The notes: a model not told the origin generated them from the sequence alone. Shown: positions 10,287 through 22,790, counted from the stretch's first letter. The stretch is DNA of 64,000 bases from Thereva unica (GCA_949987705.1 OX465283.1:47034953-47098952); one strand, 5' to 3'. Numbers and translations are program-made.

Positions 10287-12058
10287 TTAATATTTAAAGT
10301 CCAAAAGGGGCAGATTGTGGTGCAAAAAAACTAGTTTTTCTGCACGATTGAGATCAAGTCGGTTTCGCTTTTCTTCATAAGTCAAACCTGCCTCAGAAAA
10401 TAATCTTTCTGAATAAACAGAGCTTGCTGGTGTGATTAAGTATCGCTTAGCAAGCTTACCTAAAATAGCGAATTCATTGTTATTGGTACTCAAAGCCCAC
10501 CATTCATATGGGGTTATACTTCTGTCATTCTTTGCTAACGCGATGCAGTGGGCGATTTCTTCAGCCGCGGCATTCTTCGGCTGCTCTTCAGAAGGTTGCT
10601 CTGTCATAGATTCTTCAAAACATGCCCAAAATAGTTCATGAGTTTCGGAATCGACATTCCCACTTTCATGGTCTGAACGAGGTCTTTTGGACGCCATTTC
10701 TGGATCCGAATCATCATTTTCGTCGTCTAAAGAGACCCTAAGACCTTCTCTGAGCGCAACTCTACGGGCTCGTTCAGCTTGGGTAGCGTCAAAAAAAAAG
10801 TTCTTGAAGCGGGGATCTAAAAATGTCGATAAGTAATATGTCTTGTTATTCTCCAAGTTAAAACGGAATTGCATATTTTCTATTAACGTCTTTCTAAAAT
10901 AATCAACATGTTCAGTTTGTTGAATCAGCGCATCTTTCATAAGGTATCTGGTTAATGAAACTGTTCTAGGTATCACATCTGATATAGGTGCATATGCGGA
11001 ACTCGTTAATTTTGTTATCTCTTCGAAAGGTTTTAAGAGCTTTAACAGTTGTTCTATAATCTCCCACTGGTCGCTGGTCAAATTTTGAAAATTCACGCTC
11101 CTTGATTCTGAGATATACACTGAAATTGCTCTTTTTTGTTCAAGTAGACGCTCCAGTAGGTAATAAGTTGAGTTCCAGCGAGTTTGAATATCTTGAATCA
11201 GTTTATGCTTAGGCAGTCCGAGTTCAACTTGAACACTTTCAAGTTTTGTATATCCTGAGTGATTGAAATGTGTCACAATGCGGCGCGCGCTAGTCAGAAT
11301 TTCTGTTATTGGGGGACTGTTTCTTAATGCATCATTTATCACCAACTGGAGAGTATGTATGAAGCAACGTTCTGAAGGAAGTAGAGTTTCCTTTATTCCT
11401 TTAACCATATTCGCGCCATTATCGTGAACAATCGCTCGAATTTTAGCGATGGGTATTTCCGATTTCGATACACATTCTAGCAGCTCTCTTTTGATATTTT
11501 CTGATGTGTGTGATTCAGGAAAATGCACCATGTTTAGAACGGCACGATTCAGTTTAAAGTTTTCTGATATCCAGTGTCCTGTGCAACTCAGAAATGCGGC
11601 ATTATTTACTGAACAAGTCCAAAGATCGGTAGTAAATGCTATATCTTCAGCCGTTTTTAACTCGCTCTTTAGTTTGCTAACCACTCTCTCATTCATGTCT
11701 GGAATGATTTTCTCAGTGAAGTACGTCCTTCCAGGAATAGTGTATTGCGGCAAAGCATTATTAATCAGACGTTTAAATCCCTTATGATGATCGACGATAG
11801 AGAGTGGCTCATTGTCTACAGCGATCATTTCGCCAATCAAGTAATGGTACTTTTTTGCACGAGAGTCGTTGATGTCCAAGAGCTTTTTTTTCGAATACTT
11901 GTTGCAGAGACGGTTGTACTGGACTTCCGGGTGGATAAGGAGGTGCTTGGAAATGATTCTGCTGGCGCATTATCTTGAGCATGACTTAAACTTCCATAAA
12001 TTTGACGATACTCATCTGCGAACAAGGAACCCTTAGTCAGAAATGTAGGTAGCGGCAA
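10287..12058 (-). pseudogene. hAT transposase, main exon, one frameshift
   Basis: A minus-strand frame of 530 codons (11879 to 10287) carries the RNase H-fold core. It includes FTTDLWTC with the likely first catalytic Asp at residue 85, VHDNGANMV with the second Asp near 153, HTLQLVINDAL, RWNSTYYLLERLL, and the C-terminal hAT dimerisation block near residues 460-525 (SVYSERLFSEAG...RNRL). The preceding Ser/Thr-rich linker (12058 to about 11885) is open in another frame. The join falls in an eight-base A run (T at 11883-11890), where one extra base restores KKKLLDIND. The enzyme would cut and paste this element in the nucleus. The break is either a mutation or a homopolymer sequencing error. 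Start and splice joint to the BED exon are not settled. Confidence 0.9.
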
Positions 12059-12142
12059 TTATTCAAATTATTACAAAACTCACAATCACAACACTACTTA
12101 AATGAATGGTAAAACTGTATAAGTAAATAAAAAAATAATAAC

Positions 12143-12296
12143 CTGGGTGTTTGAATTTCAAATGATTTTGCAAGGCCGTCGTTCCTGCCTTTTTTGCTGC
12201 TCTACTTATTTTTGCAACACACAAAATACATTTTGCACCGTTTTCTTCCTCCTCAAAATAACGCCAAACATTAGATTTTTTCCCGGGATTTGGCAT
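12143..12296 (-). CDS. hAT transposase, N-terminal BED zinc-finger exon
   Basis: The minus-strand exon starts at an ATG at 12296 with MPNPGKKSNVWRYFEEEENG. It continues through a BED-type finger: Cys-x2-Cys (CILC), a basic stretch, and HLKFKH supplying the histidines. Such fingers bind the terminal repeats of hAT elements. A donor-like CAG/GTTATT lies at 12143/12142, so the rest of the transposase follows after a short intron of about 100 bases. The likely acceptor (CTAAG before GGTTCC near 12032) does not match the donor phase exactly, so the junction is uncertain. Confidence 0.8.
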
Positions 12297-12832
12297 GATT
12301 GTTTTTCTTTTTAAGTTATACCTACTTTAATTTACTTTAGCAATGAAATTTTTAATTAAGAATATCTTACTTTACTTAAGCACTTATTATCCTTACGAAA
12401 ATTAAAACGTTGACCGACGTCACGTCAAAAAACCTAATCACAACACAAATAATAAATAATTGCGTGCCGCACAACCGAAACACAAGCGAAGTCGAAATCC
12501 CCTAAACGCCAAAAGGGGTATTCCCCATAAAACAGGTACAAGAAAAGAATTGCCAGCATATAAAAATTTAAAATCAGTATAATATGAAACTGATTTCTTT
12601 AACTTCATTGTTCTCTTTTTTAGAGATGACAGTAACAAATAAATGATTGGTAAGTTCAAGACTACTTCAAGCGGGATATTATTATAATTAAATAATTAAA
12701 TTATTTCTCATGTTCCTCTTTTAATGTCGAATAATAATGGCGAGTTGTTCGACTATTCGCCATAGGGGATGGCGAATACTCGGTATTCGACTATTCGCTA
12801 TAACAACTATTCGCGGCATCTCTAGTCTAGAC

Positions 12833-14803
12833 TAGATCCATAAATTGGGTATCTTTTTTATCGTCAAGAATGGGGCTTTCATTTGTTTGATTAAAAGAAG
12901 CAATGGTTTATGGTGGGAAACAATAGAAATAAAGGGCCTTATTTGAAAAAAAAAATATGAAAAAATCCATTTCTTACCTACATATTTCACTCTAATTCAA
13001 AAAGTATGTAGTTCATTGAAATCTTTTTTCTCCAGATTTTTTCTGTTTACCATTCAGAAATAGGTGTCATTCACTGACCTCTTTGTAGGGTTTCAAAATG
13101 CTAAAATACTATATGGTTTTGAACGAAAAACAACGAAGGATTCTGAAAGCTCTATTGGATTTTCACCTGTTGGAATGGAAATCAATTTGGAGCAAAACTG
13201 ATTTTTACCATAGATGAGTACGGCTGGTCTACATTGTTCGACAAAGCTGAATGTTAAATACTCTAGTCTTCAAAACGACAAGCTTTGATTGGATTCCTAT
13301 ACTACCGAAAGAAAATGTCGACCAAGATTGACAGAGGGTAGATCTATAGCAGCAGAGGGAAAAGAAATTAACAAAACCTATAAAGACGATAGCTTAAAAC
13401 AGAGTTCAATGACGCACAAATATAGCAATCATATTTCCCCACAAGGAGACTAGTTATTCTCATCATCACCAAAAACCAAACGAAATTAATAAAAAATATA
13501 AAAACTCGACTAGCTAATTTGTCAAGATAATTGCATCTCTTACAACAATTCGCCCATGAATTCAACAATTTTTATAAAAATAGCAAAAAGGACAGATTAC
13601 TTCCTTCCACTTCCGTCCAGACATTCACCCCAATATCTTTCACCCAAGAATCAATTTCCACTCAGCGTAATCGTATTTTAAATAAAAATGGAAACCTTGA
13701 TATAATAATCTCCCATAATCGAAGTGGAGCGATTTTTTTTGCTTTCGCCGTTGGCCATTGGTCAAGCAGAAGTTGACCATTGAGTAATATCATCTTTAGG
13801 ATGTGTGTACGTGTATACATGGTGGTCAAAATGCCAAAGTTATTATAAGGACAGCCAAGGAAAAAATCAAAAAATCAAAATCCAAGCTTATCAAGGTTAG
13901 ATTTTGATTGTGTATAACATACAGAGGACTCCCCACAGAATACTGATGTACAATAATCAATTTTCCGAGGGTAATAGGAAAGCATCCTGCCGAACAGAGG
14001 ACAGCCAATAGGGCTTGCAATTTCCGATAGGAATCCCTGAAAGTTGAACAACAGCAAAACTCTCGATTGCAAATTTATATGGGAGATAATTCAGGATTCA
14101 GGACTACGTAGGAAAAAAATATATTTTTTCTTCCTTCCCTTACTTTATATACATACATATATGCTGCTGCACCCCCGTAGTGGATATTGATCCGGAAGCC
14201 CTGTCATTGACAATGTTATAAAATTCAGAACTGGAATGAATGGAATTGGATAAAAATGGTTTTTATTGTGTTTTTATGAGAAGGGTGAAAAGTGTTGTAA
14301 ATTTTTAACGGGTTTCTAAACGAGTTTATCCCTATTTCATGGCATGATTTTGATAATTTTTACTGCTTCTCGAAAATATTTTATAGTGAAATCGATATTC
14401 CTTAAATGCTGATGTTGAGATTGAAATTTTCTGCTATTTTTCGCATAAATGTTTTTGGAGTGGAGGAAATGCTTACCTCAGTGTTTTTTTAGTACTTTGT
14501 ATTACTTATTCACCAGAAAATTTGCGATTGCGAGCAGTTTTTTTGTAGGGGGAGAGGGAATAAGATAATGCAGACAGGTGTTATGAGAACAAATTAGTAT
14601 GTAAGTAGGGCAGGAGGGCAAGTAATATGCAGTGCCAAGGCATGTTCAACCTGGGCGTGATTTATTGCTAAGAGTAGAAATGTTGAAGTGTGTCTTGTGC
14701 TTTTTAATAAATGTTAAATTTTTATGAAAATTTATTTTTGATATAAGATTTCACTACGAAACAATGAAATTACTTTCATTTTTCTGTATGGTACATATTA
14801 AGA
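12833..14803. other. Non-coding stretch, no supported gene
   Basis: About 2 kb of AT-rich sequence without recognisable coding, RNA or terminal-repeat structure. It may be single-copy DNA. Confidence 0.45.
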
Positions 14804-15122
14804 TAGGTTCACACGCAACGACTTAAACCAGTTTGCACATTGTAAATCATTTCGTGTGGTTGGTGTATTGGCATAAGAGTCTAAACGATGCCCAAGCCTC
14901 GCCTGCAACCGTTAACAGGGGCATGTGTGAATGGTGACGTTCGACCACCTGCTCCTTCGATTTATCATAATCAATATAAGATGCGTAGATAAGTATAATT
15001 ATAATGTGCAATGGATAAAATGTGCAATAACTAATTTTCATTCATAATTTTCACTCAGTTTATTTGCACAAATTGATTTGGTCCAGCCAGTTTGCACAAG
15101 TAAATCGTTGCGTGTGAACCTA
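14804..15122. mobile_element. Inverted-repeat MITE, about 319 bp
   Basis: The left end TAGGTTCACACGCAACGACT and the reverse complement of the right end, TAGGTTCACACGCAACGATT, match almost fully for 20 bases; related CAGTTTGCACA words then follow on both sides. There is no transposase frame and no clear target duplication. Confidence 0.7.
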
Positions 15123-15982
15123 CCTTTATATATAGAGATATAGGATAACACTTTAGTGAGTACCGAATCACAGCAATATCTAGGCAACTAGTAGGCAAGT
15201 GAATTGGTTGGACTACGGCACTGTGTGTAATGAAAGAGTTGTCACCATGCACTTCGATATCGTGCACCAAGACGAGAAGAACTTGGACCACAGCTAGACC
15301 GTATTCAGGACAATTGGGACATATGTGTTCAGATTGAGAATTGCATTTAATGGCATACATATTTTTGCAGTTTTAAGGCTCTGGCTAGGAAGAGATAACT
15401 TGCATTTGGAGACCTTTCCATTCAGCGGTTTCGTAGCTTAAAGTAGTAGATATGATCCTGTTACCTGAATCTGATAGGCTAAATCTAAAGTCACGTTATG
15501 TACACTAGCGTAGGGTGATTCATTTAAAGGTACTTTTTCCAATAATAAAAAAAATATAAGTTCATTTTTATCGGGTAATGTTTATTATCCTGAAAAAGAC
15601 CAATTTAAGGCGGCAAAGGTCGACGTCATGATCACCCATAAAAAATTCCATGAAGAACGGGTAAAAAAGCAATTCGATAAATAAGATCGCTCTCGCCGTT
15701 ATCTCGGCGAGTGACAAAATAGTAAATGCTTAAACAGATCGCCTCGACGTTTTCTAAGTGATACCTCGATTTTTGCAGTCACCGGACCCTCGACTTAAAT
15801 TTTATATACGCAGAAACCAGGTGTATTTTAATTATTAAGAAATTTCATTTAGCCTAATAAGAAAATGGTGACCCCAATAGGTGAAAACTTGCTACTTTCG
15901 GCAGTGTGCTAGGCCGCCGGTGGAGATATAAGCCACTCAGATTCACTGAGATTCGGTGATCCAGGTGCAGGCAGAAACACCG
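15123..15982. other. Non-coding stretch with a possible LTR-element primer site
   Basis: No gene is seen. TGGTGACCCC at 15866-15875 matches the start of a tRNA-Trp-type primer binding site used by CsRn1-clade Ty3/gypsy elements, on the plus strand. A pol remnant of that clade lies next to it on the minus strand. The match is short, so this is only suggestive. Confidence 0.35.
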
Positions 15983-16400
15983 TCAGCAGCGGCCGGTGGA
16001 AACACGTGGAGACCCAGGAGACTCCACAGGTGAATACCGGCGCCTAGATGTTGCCGGAAGGAAGCCAACCACATAACAGAATATACTAGTACATCGCAGT
16101 GGACACGAGGGCGGTAATTGGTATCTGGTGATACGCCTTGTGGAGGTCAATGGTTGAAAAGATTGTCTTGCCATGAAAAATCTTGAATGAAGAGATTCGG
16201 GTACCGATCGGGAATCGTTATCGGATATCCTCACTAAGTGGAGAGGGCTGGACCAGGTGCTATTTGAGGATTTGCATGTCCCTATTCGGAGTAAATATTC
16301 CAACTCTGCTTTTGCGATTTTCAGCTTATCCGGCGACAGTCTGCGGGGCTTCACGAATATCGGATGGTCCCTTCGGATCTATATAATGGGTGACTGCAAC
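15983..16400 (-). pseudogene. Ty3/gypsy (CsRn1-like) reverse transcriptase N-terminal remnant
   Basis: Minus-strand reading from about 16360 contains PRRLSPDKLKIAKAELEYLL and then SNSTWSSPLHLV, the conserved opening of the Ty3/gypsy RT domain. The following residues jump between frames (IPHIQDF-like, then PRVHCDVLVYS) and the catalytic YxDD region is absent. The fragment is dead. The wording fits the CsRn1 clade best; clade assignment is from memory of the family, not an alignment. Confidence 0.8.
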
Positions 16401-17690
16401 CGGTGACCTGGTTTTGTGTGGGGGTGGTGTACATTATGTGTATAGCTGTACATTCTGATCTGATCATCTTTTTGTATAATATTTTCGTGCCAGTAACTAT
16501 AGATCTGTAATCAAATGGCCATATATTCCAAAACCATAAATAAGCATGACTGAGATTTCTTAAGGTATACTTGTTCTTCCTCTAACCAAATTCTACATTT
16601 ACCTTGAATATTTGGCCGTTTATTTTGTCTGGGCCTCGTAAACCATCGCCTCGTAAATCAGGTCTGTTAAAACCGTTTTGTTGTGTGTATTAAATTAAAT
16701 TCACTTTTTTCTTTATATATAAACTTTACTCTATTATTTGACTATCGTTATATTTATTTTTACTTAATTTGTTTTACTTTCTAGTATCGATATATATTTC
16801 TAGGTGGACCGGCTCTATGCGTGTATATTAAGAATGACGTTACTTCCTCGCTGTGAAAACGGAAGTCTTTTTTGTCGGGATAGATCACCGATCGGTGATC
16901 TAGGCGTTTTTATATAGATCGATCTAGCCGATATTTGATCGGTTTCGATTGTAGTGGCTTGTGTGAACTTATAGTGGTTCTGTTCTACACGACCACTACA
17001 ACCGAACCCAAGAAACCATCAGAGACAACACAATTTGCTCTTTTATAGAAACAAACCGCCATCGGGAAGTATTAGCGCTGGAAAAACGTCGGTCACGCCT
17101 TTTGTATGAGTACATTCAACTTAAACATTCATAATATCGCTAGCTCGGACCCGGTACGCCTAGCTGCACCCATGAGCCAATAGTAGCCAATAAAAACCAT
17201 CGATTGACTTGGCATTTTTCTAGATTTTTCCCAGATGAAGTGCCTTAAAGAACGGGTACATGGGTCTTAAAACGCCCGCCATGAATCTAACGGTATATTG
17301 AGTATACTATGTTGCTTCCTGGTTCCTTTCCTTCCTGTTTCCCAGGCCAGCGAACTAAGGCTTGTCGGCCTCAAAATGAAGATGGAGGACACCAAAACGG
17401 CTTACTGTATCAGAAATTCCTGGAAATTTAGCAGAAGGTTAGTTTTGGGGTATAGCGCCATTGAATGGACGTAGCCTTCGGGAATAAAGTAGGTTTTCCT
17501 GATTAACACTTCGATCTTAGCAGCTGAAAAATGTCCTGCCTGTGAGCAGATTTAATGATCTCCTCTTCCATTGATGTAGGAGTGACAATTAACTCTTCCC
17601 ATGGATTCTTAAATAAGAAGTCATGTTTATCGTAAAAATCTTCATGAGCGGAGGTCTTTAATATCTCTCTTATAGATAGCTCTTAAATAT
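16401..17690. other. Non-coding stretch with palindromes and a possible LINE tail
   Basis: TAGCGCCATTGAATGG at about 17450 resembles the tail of the RTE-like LINE ending at 56529, so 17340-17470 may be a LINE 3' remnant on the plus strand. A perfect palindrome at 16881-16902 is listed separately. No gene is supported. Confidence 0.35.
16881..16902. repeat. Perfect 22-bp palindrome
   Basis: TAGATCACCGATCGGTGATC plus the two closing bases TA reads the same on both strands. Within 110 bp downstream lies another inverted pair (16941-16957 and 16993-17009, GATTGTAGTGG against CCACTACAACC). Together they suggest the core of a palindromic transposon remnant rather than a regulatory operator. Confidence 0.6.
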
Positions 17691-17699
17691 TCTCCTTCT

Positions 17700-18790
17700 G
17701 TGCTTGTTTAATTAGGTCAGTTAACATATCGACAATTGGTATTTCAATTCTGCTCATCGCATCTACGTGCCTCATTTTAGTGCCTGAACAATGTTCAATC
17801 TGGTGATTAAATTCTTTTAGAAACATAGCCCATCTCAGCACTCTCGGTGGAACATCTCCTTTCTCATTGTCGTGGCGAAAGCATTGCAGTCGGTGACAAG
17901 CTTAATCCTCCTTCCCAGAACGTAAACTCTCCATTTCCTTAGGGAGTGTACTATGACGACTACTTCTAGCTCGTAAGCGTGAGAGCGTTGTTCGGCTGGG
18001 CTTACGACTCATATATTGCAATGGATGCAACAGTTGATCGTCATTGTATAGCCCCGAATTCGTCCTTATACCCCGGCTTCACCGGCCTCAGTTTAATCAA
18101 GTTCACTTCAATCAGCATAAGTGGCTTCACCGGCTAGCATGTTCAGTTCGTGCTTAAAATTGTTGTTGCTTTTTCGCCACAAGCTAGAAATGTAAAAGCA
18201 CACTGGAATGACATTCCATTATTCCAATTTTTTACTCTCTTTTGAGCGAGCTTTTACTTTGAAACTCAATTTCATGTTCTGTAGGCCCAAAGCAGGCATT
18301 TTTTCCTGACTTTAAAATGTGAAAAATGTATGGGAAATCAGGAAATTTTAAAGTACTGTAGACTAATTTGCTCGAACTTGCGAAATTTTGGCGGTGAAGC
18401 CGGGGTATTACTAACATCGGCATGAATCTCCGTATGCGCCTCTGATTCAAATAACTTCAACACTGGTGCTTTTACCATTATTTCTTTTAATGCTTCAAAT
18501 GCATTTTGCTGTTCGGTTTCTATTTAAATATGGCCTTCTTTGTTAGCAATTCGCTGAACGGCTTTGGTTTAACTGCCTAGTCTGCTATAAATCTTCTGAA
18601 GTAGGGCGTTGTTAGTCCCAGCAACCTTTGTAAAGTTTTCCTATCATTTGGTATATTAAAAAGGAAACTCAATTGCTACTTTTGTCCTCTCCACTGATGG
18701 TCTTTGCTCCCGCTAGATATCGCGTGTATTTTCTTATGAAGAATGGCGCAGTTTTTTAGTAGCTCACGGGCGCCCTATATCTTAGGACGG
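17700..18790 (-). pseudogene. Ty3/gypsy pol remnant (RT thumb to RNase H), split by a MITE
   Basis: The minus strand, read right to left, first gives TTPYFRRFIAD and KPKPFSELLTKK, then a KAPVLKLFES-like segment (about 18610-18430). It is interrupted by the MITE at 18069-18406 and resumes with RNase H pieces: VVVIVHSLRKWRVYVLGRRI, LVTDCNAFATT, and PRVLRWAMFLKEFNHQIEH followed by HVDAMSR (about 18010-17740). The order RT then RNase H is the normal gypsy order, so the MITE split one copy. Many stops and frame changes mark it as dead. Confidence 0.8.
18069..18406. mobile_element. TA-flanked MITE, copy 1 (Tc1/mariner type)
   Basis: The terminal inverted repeats CCCCGGCTTCACCG and CGGTGAAGCCGGGG are perfect and each is bounded by TA, as expected for Tc1/mariner-type insertion. 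The interior (CACTGGAATGA..TTCCATTATTCCA, CTCTTTTGA(G/A)CGAGCTTTTAC, AATTTGCTCGAACTTG) recurs in the copy at 22890-23219. It has no transposase and lies inside the gypsy pol remnant. Confidence 0.85.
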
Positions 18791-21700
18791 CCCTGGTGCA
18801 AATCATCTTTTAGTAAATATTTATCAGTCCATCGTCCAACGCACACACATGTTCATCGATGCTTTAATCTTTAATCACACCTTTTCCGAAAGTCACTCAC
18901 TGTCTGAAGATTGAAGCTACCTTCGCTGTGACCATTATTGCTAGCAACGAAAGAAGTTTTTCAACTTTAAGATGTTAAAAGGATTGGTAAAGTAGTGCAA
19001 CTGGAGAATAGCGGATGAACGGTTTTGCTCTTTTGAGCATTCTTAGGGAAATCGACGTAACCGCTAAGGTAGTAATCAGCAACTGTAGCTTTTACACAAG
19101 CATTGCTCTGGAAGCATTGACCATTTCGACTTATAACTATTTAACCCCCCCTGAAAATATTTCTTGCTACGCTACTGAGCTCATTATTCGACGATACCAT
19201 GCTCGAACATTCAAGTATAATCGACAGGCCACTAGGTAGATTACGGAACTTGTTAAAGCGGTCTGGCCTGCAAATATGCAGAATAGGGGAGTGTAGAGTA
19301 CAATAGGAGCAAACCTTTGGACCCAGTGCATCCCTAAAGGGAAAAAATTCAATTCGACGGATAAAAAATGGAGTGCATTTTCAATAAAAAAAAAGTAACC
19401 CCTTCTGAATGACATCGATTACGCTTCGAAAACCACGAATGAAATGGCATTTATTTTATGTTTCATGTAACGAGAAGCGAAATCAGCTTTACAAAAATCA
19501 GTATCGATCGCAAATATCCTTTTTTTCAAAAGCCCTCAAAGCGTTGTTGCAAGGAAACTGAGTCAATACCTAACAAAAATAATAACAATAAATACTAAAA
19601 CCGTATACAGTCCGACCTTTTTGTGTGGTATTCCCTTCAGCCACTAAAAATATAAAAAAAGGATATTAAAATCCTGGTCCAATAACAAAACGCATTTCCT
19701 CTACAAATGTATCTGTGACATCCTGCCTGGATGGCTGTTTGGAGTAAACCGACAACTGAAGAACGGCCAAACAAAGCATTTTAGGTGCCCAAAGACAGAA
19801 TTATCTGATAATAAACAAACGCCCAAAACTTGTTGCACATATCCTTGCTGCTCTGCCAAAAAGGGGATTACATTCGTTATCCTTGCAGGCATGGCATATG
19901 TGTGTGCCCTGAGCAGAATCTGTTGTAGCTTATTGTTTTCGCAGAGCAAACAAAGCACAGTGTGCTGGTGTGCCTCTCCTGGTTGACAAGATAACTCTCC
20001 AGGGCGCTGGGGCGGGGCGGGAGCAGGTCTCTCAACCCTACTGTTGGGGACAGAACGGATGAATGGATACTCATCCAAATGGTAAAAATGTTCATCAATA
20101 ATTTCACCGTCGAAAAGATTCATATAAAAAAAGAATCGAACGTTCTGACAGAAAATTTTTCAAGGGCTGTACTTGAAAATAACATTCCTCGACACTGCTT
20201 TGTGGGGATGCTGGAGTGCCCACAAAAAGGGAAGGACAAACAATAAATTTCAGGTATAGTGATAGGGATACCTTTAGGATTCGTATAAGAAAAGGGATTC
20301 TTGCGTCAGTTGCTATTGTGTAAGAAATATTTCTCCCTAAGTGAAAAGGTCCAAACTAAGAGATGGCTGTGATCTTGTGAAACAGAGGCTAACCACCCAT
20401 TCACTATCCGTAAGTAAATGGCCCTTTAGAGAGAGAGAGGGGGCAAAAGAAAATGTTGAACTTTCGCACAAAAAGACGATAATCACCGACCTCAGTCATT
20501 ACGGTACCTTTTCAATTAGTCTTTACCTAGCGGAAGCACTGTTTTCTGACAAGCATTTTGCACCTCCATGTTTTTAGCACTTTACTTCTGATAATACTAG
20601 GAAACATTTTCGCGTCGTAAAATAATTGGCCAACGTTGTACAGAACGAAGGATGAGGTGATGGCGGGCGGGGGTTGCTCTACTTTATTGAGGCATACCCT
20701 CTAGGGTTCAATTATGAAGAGATTCACGGCGGGATTGTACATATTCAGCGAATGTGCTTTTACCACGCAATTCCTTTACAGCGTCGTTCGTTTCTCAGGA
20801 CAAGCATTTTTGGTAAATTAAATGGCAGATTTTGTACAGGTATGATTCTTGCAATATCGAAAACGGAGAATAAACAATCCTGAAGGTAAGTTCAGATCTC
20901 AGCCGGGGAGTCTATGTCGAAAAGTAATTGGTTCTTAGTTTAAGGAAATTGTTTATAAACAGAATATTTTCAAATTTCCGTTCAGCGAATCGGTGGGATA
21001 TTGGCGTAATTACATTTGCTTCGTTCGAGGTATTCGTTTTTAGCTCACTTCCAACCGAACCGAAGCTGTTTAGTGTTTTAAGGAAGTCTTAGGGGAATAA
21101 TTGTGTTCTAGAAAATCATTTGCGTAAGTGATAAACTTTAACTAAGGTTGATTTTCACATTACTGTGTGCAAACTGTATAACTAAGTTAATTAAGCGAGC
21201 TCAAGGATTATTTAGTCCAGCTTTGTAATTCTGCAATTGCCCGCCATTGGATCAACTTATAATAAAATACGACTTATCTGAGAATAGGCTTGTCGCTTTT
21301 ATGTACTCATCATGATGCAATGTTTAGTAGTAGGTTTAGGGGTCGTCCATTAATTACGTGAGCCGTTTAGGGGGTTGAGGGGTCGAGCCGAAGCTCACCG
21401 AATCTCACGTGGGGAGAAGGAGGTCACGGCAAATATCACGTAATTTTTTTCTCAAGAAACAGTTTACAATTGCAAGAAAACTGGATTAAATTAAGTAAAA
21501 CATGATTCTCCACTATAGGACCCCCATTCACTTACAGGCCGCCGGCAGGCCGTTACCTCTCAGGCCAGGTCGGCAGGCACGGCACGATGAACGCCACTTT
21601 AGTCAGTCTGATTGAGGTATGAGGACTTCAGTTATCCGCCTGACACGCCGTGGCATGCAGGTGCGTTAAAATTCCCTACAGACACAGAGACGAAGACGAC

Positions 21701-21889
21701 AGTTAGCATAGCAGGTTGTTAATTCAAGCGCAAAAATATTCATGGCCTCAACGAAAGCTTTAAGGTGGCTCCAGACTCACTTCGTAAACACCCGCAAAAA
21801 AGCGCGAACGCGAGCTTTTCGTTCCGAGTGGATACGAAGTGAATTCTTGCCGTAAAATCACGGCTTAAGATTGAATAGAAGTTGAGAGT
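18791..21889. other. Long stretch without a recognisable gene
   Basis: About 3.1 kb with no supported gene or RNA. A 140-codon minus frame at 19701-20123 has no recognisable domain and is probably chance. GGGGTCGTCCATTAATTACG near 21340 is a word I associate with ends of insect non-autonomous DNA elements, but its partner end was not found. Confidence 0.45.
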
Positions 21890-22480
21890 TGAACTGTCTA
21901 CATCTTCTCAAAAAGTCAGGTGGCTCTGAAAGCCCTGTGCTCCTACACAAACAGCTCTATAACTACCTCTGAATGTCGCAGATCTCTTAACGAGATGGCT
22001 CAACAGTTCAGGACCCTCCTGGTATGGATGCCCGGTCACCGAAAAATAGAGGGAAATTGTAAAGCTGATGAACAGGCTAGGCAAGGCACGACCGCTACTC
22101 TCCTCTCAGGCGAACCACCACACTACTGAGCCTCGGGAGACAAGACCACTCAGTTATGGTGAGAGTGCTGACCGGACACTGTCTGATAGGGACGCATGCG
22201 ACCCGGTGTTGAGACCTATGATTTTCTGCAGAAGCTGTAAAAATCTGGACGATGCGGAAAGTGTACTACATCTAATCTGTCACTGCCCGGCCCTAAGCAG
22301 AATAAGGTCAACCACATTTGGCGAGCCCTTTCTGAGCAGCCTTGCAGAAATCTCGAAGATTGGGATCCCGTAACTTAGAAGATTCATTACTTCCTCGAGA
22401 TGATTTTAGCGCAATGGGCCTATCCTTTTGGCCTAAGTGTATGAGCTTAAACCACCAGCTCAGCCATATCTAACCTAACC
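21890..22480 (+). pseudogene. LINE ORF2 C-terminus: RNase H tail and zinc knuckle
   Basis: Plus-strand pieces give RTLLVWMPGHRKIEGNCKAD, the end of a retroelement RNase H domain (GHxxIxGNxxAD). In another frame follows CRSCKNLDDAESVLHLICHC, the Cys-rich knuckle at the C-terminus of RNase H-bearing LINEs of the I/LOA/Jockey group. At least one frameshift separates them (near 22120). The same architecture occurs in the larger element at 34971-38704 but with different residues, so this is a related, not identical, family. It is 5'-truncated and dead. Confidence 0.8.
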
Positions 22481-22589
22481 CATCCAGTTGGCGGCCGGTG
22501 AATGTGTGGTGATACCTACTTGGATTCAACGCGCAAGATATCGCTAAATCCTACACAACAATTTTTACGCGGTTATGCAAACGCCAGAA

Positions 22590-22790
22590 AGTAGAATAAT
22601 AGCCCCTTGATTGTTTAGCCGACCAACAGCGTAGGATTATCATCAGGCTCCAATTTATCAGTTAACTCGTCAATAAGAAATTCATTACAGTGATCTTCCA
22701 AATCGCTCCAAGATTCCTTTTGGATCGGTGATCAGAGTAGCCTCTTTGTCCTTTCAGTATATACAGCGTAGTTTAAATTGCCTCCGGCTG
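22590..22790 (-). pseudogene. Possible LINE endonuclease-RT linker remnant
   Basis: Minus-strand reading gives short pieces resembling TLITDPKxxLERW followed by DHCNEFLIDELTDKLEPDDN. These look like the linker between endonuclease and RT of RTE-like LINEs. The match is short and crosses frames, so it is offered as a possibility only. Confidence 0.3.

Larger units (their letters stand above)
10022..12824 (-). mobile_element. Complete hAT DNA transposon, 2.8 kb, exact 8-bp target duplication
   Basis: The termini are TAGAGTTGCCGCGAATA at the left and, inverted, TAGAGATGCCGCGAATA at the right. The 8-bp duplication GTCTAGAC lies immediately outside at 10014-10021 and 12825-12832. Subterminal regions carry many ATTCG/CGAAT words, typical of transposase-binding sites. 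The single minus-strand gene encodes a BED-finger hAT transposase in two segments. Duplication length, ends and coding content agree. The exact flanking repeat argues for a fairly recent insertion. Confidence 0.95.

Noticed and set aside
19701..20123. 140-codon minus-strand open frame
   Set aside because: No recognisable domain, proline- and cysteine-mixed composition, no splice or neighbour support; most likely chance.
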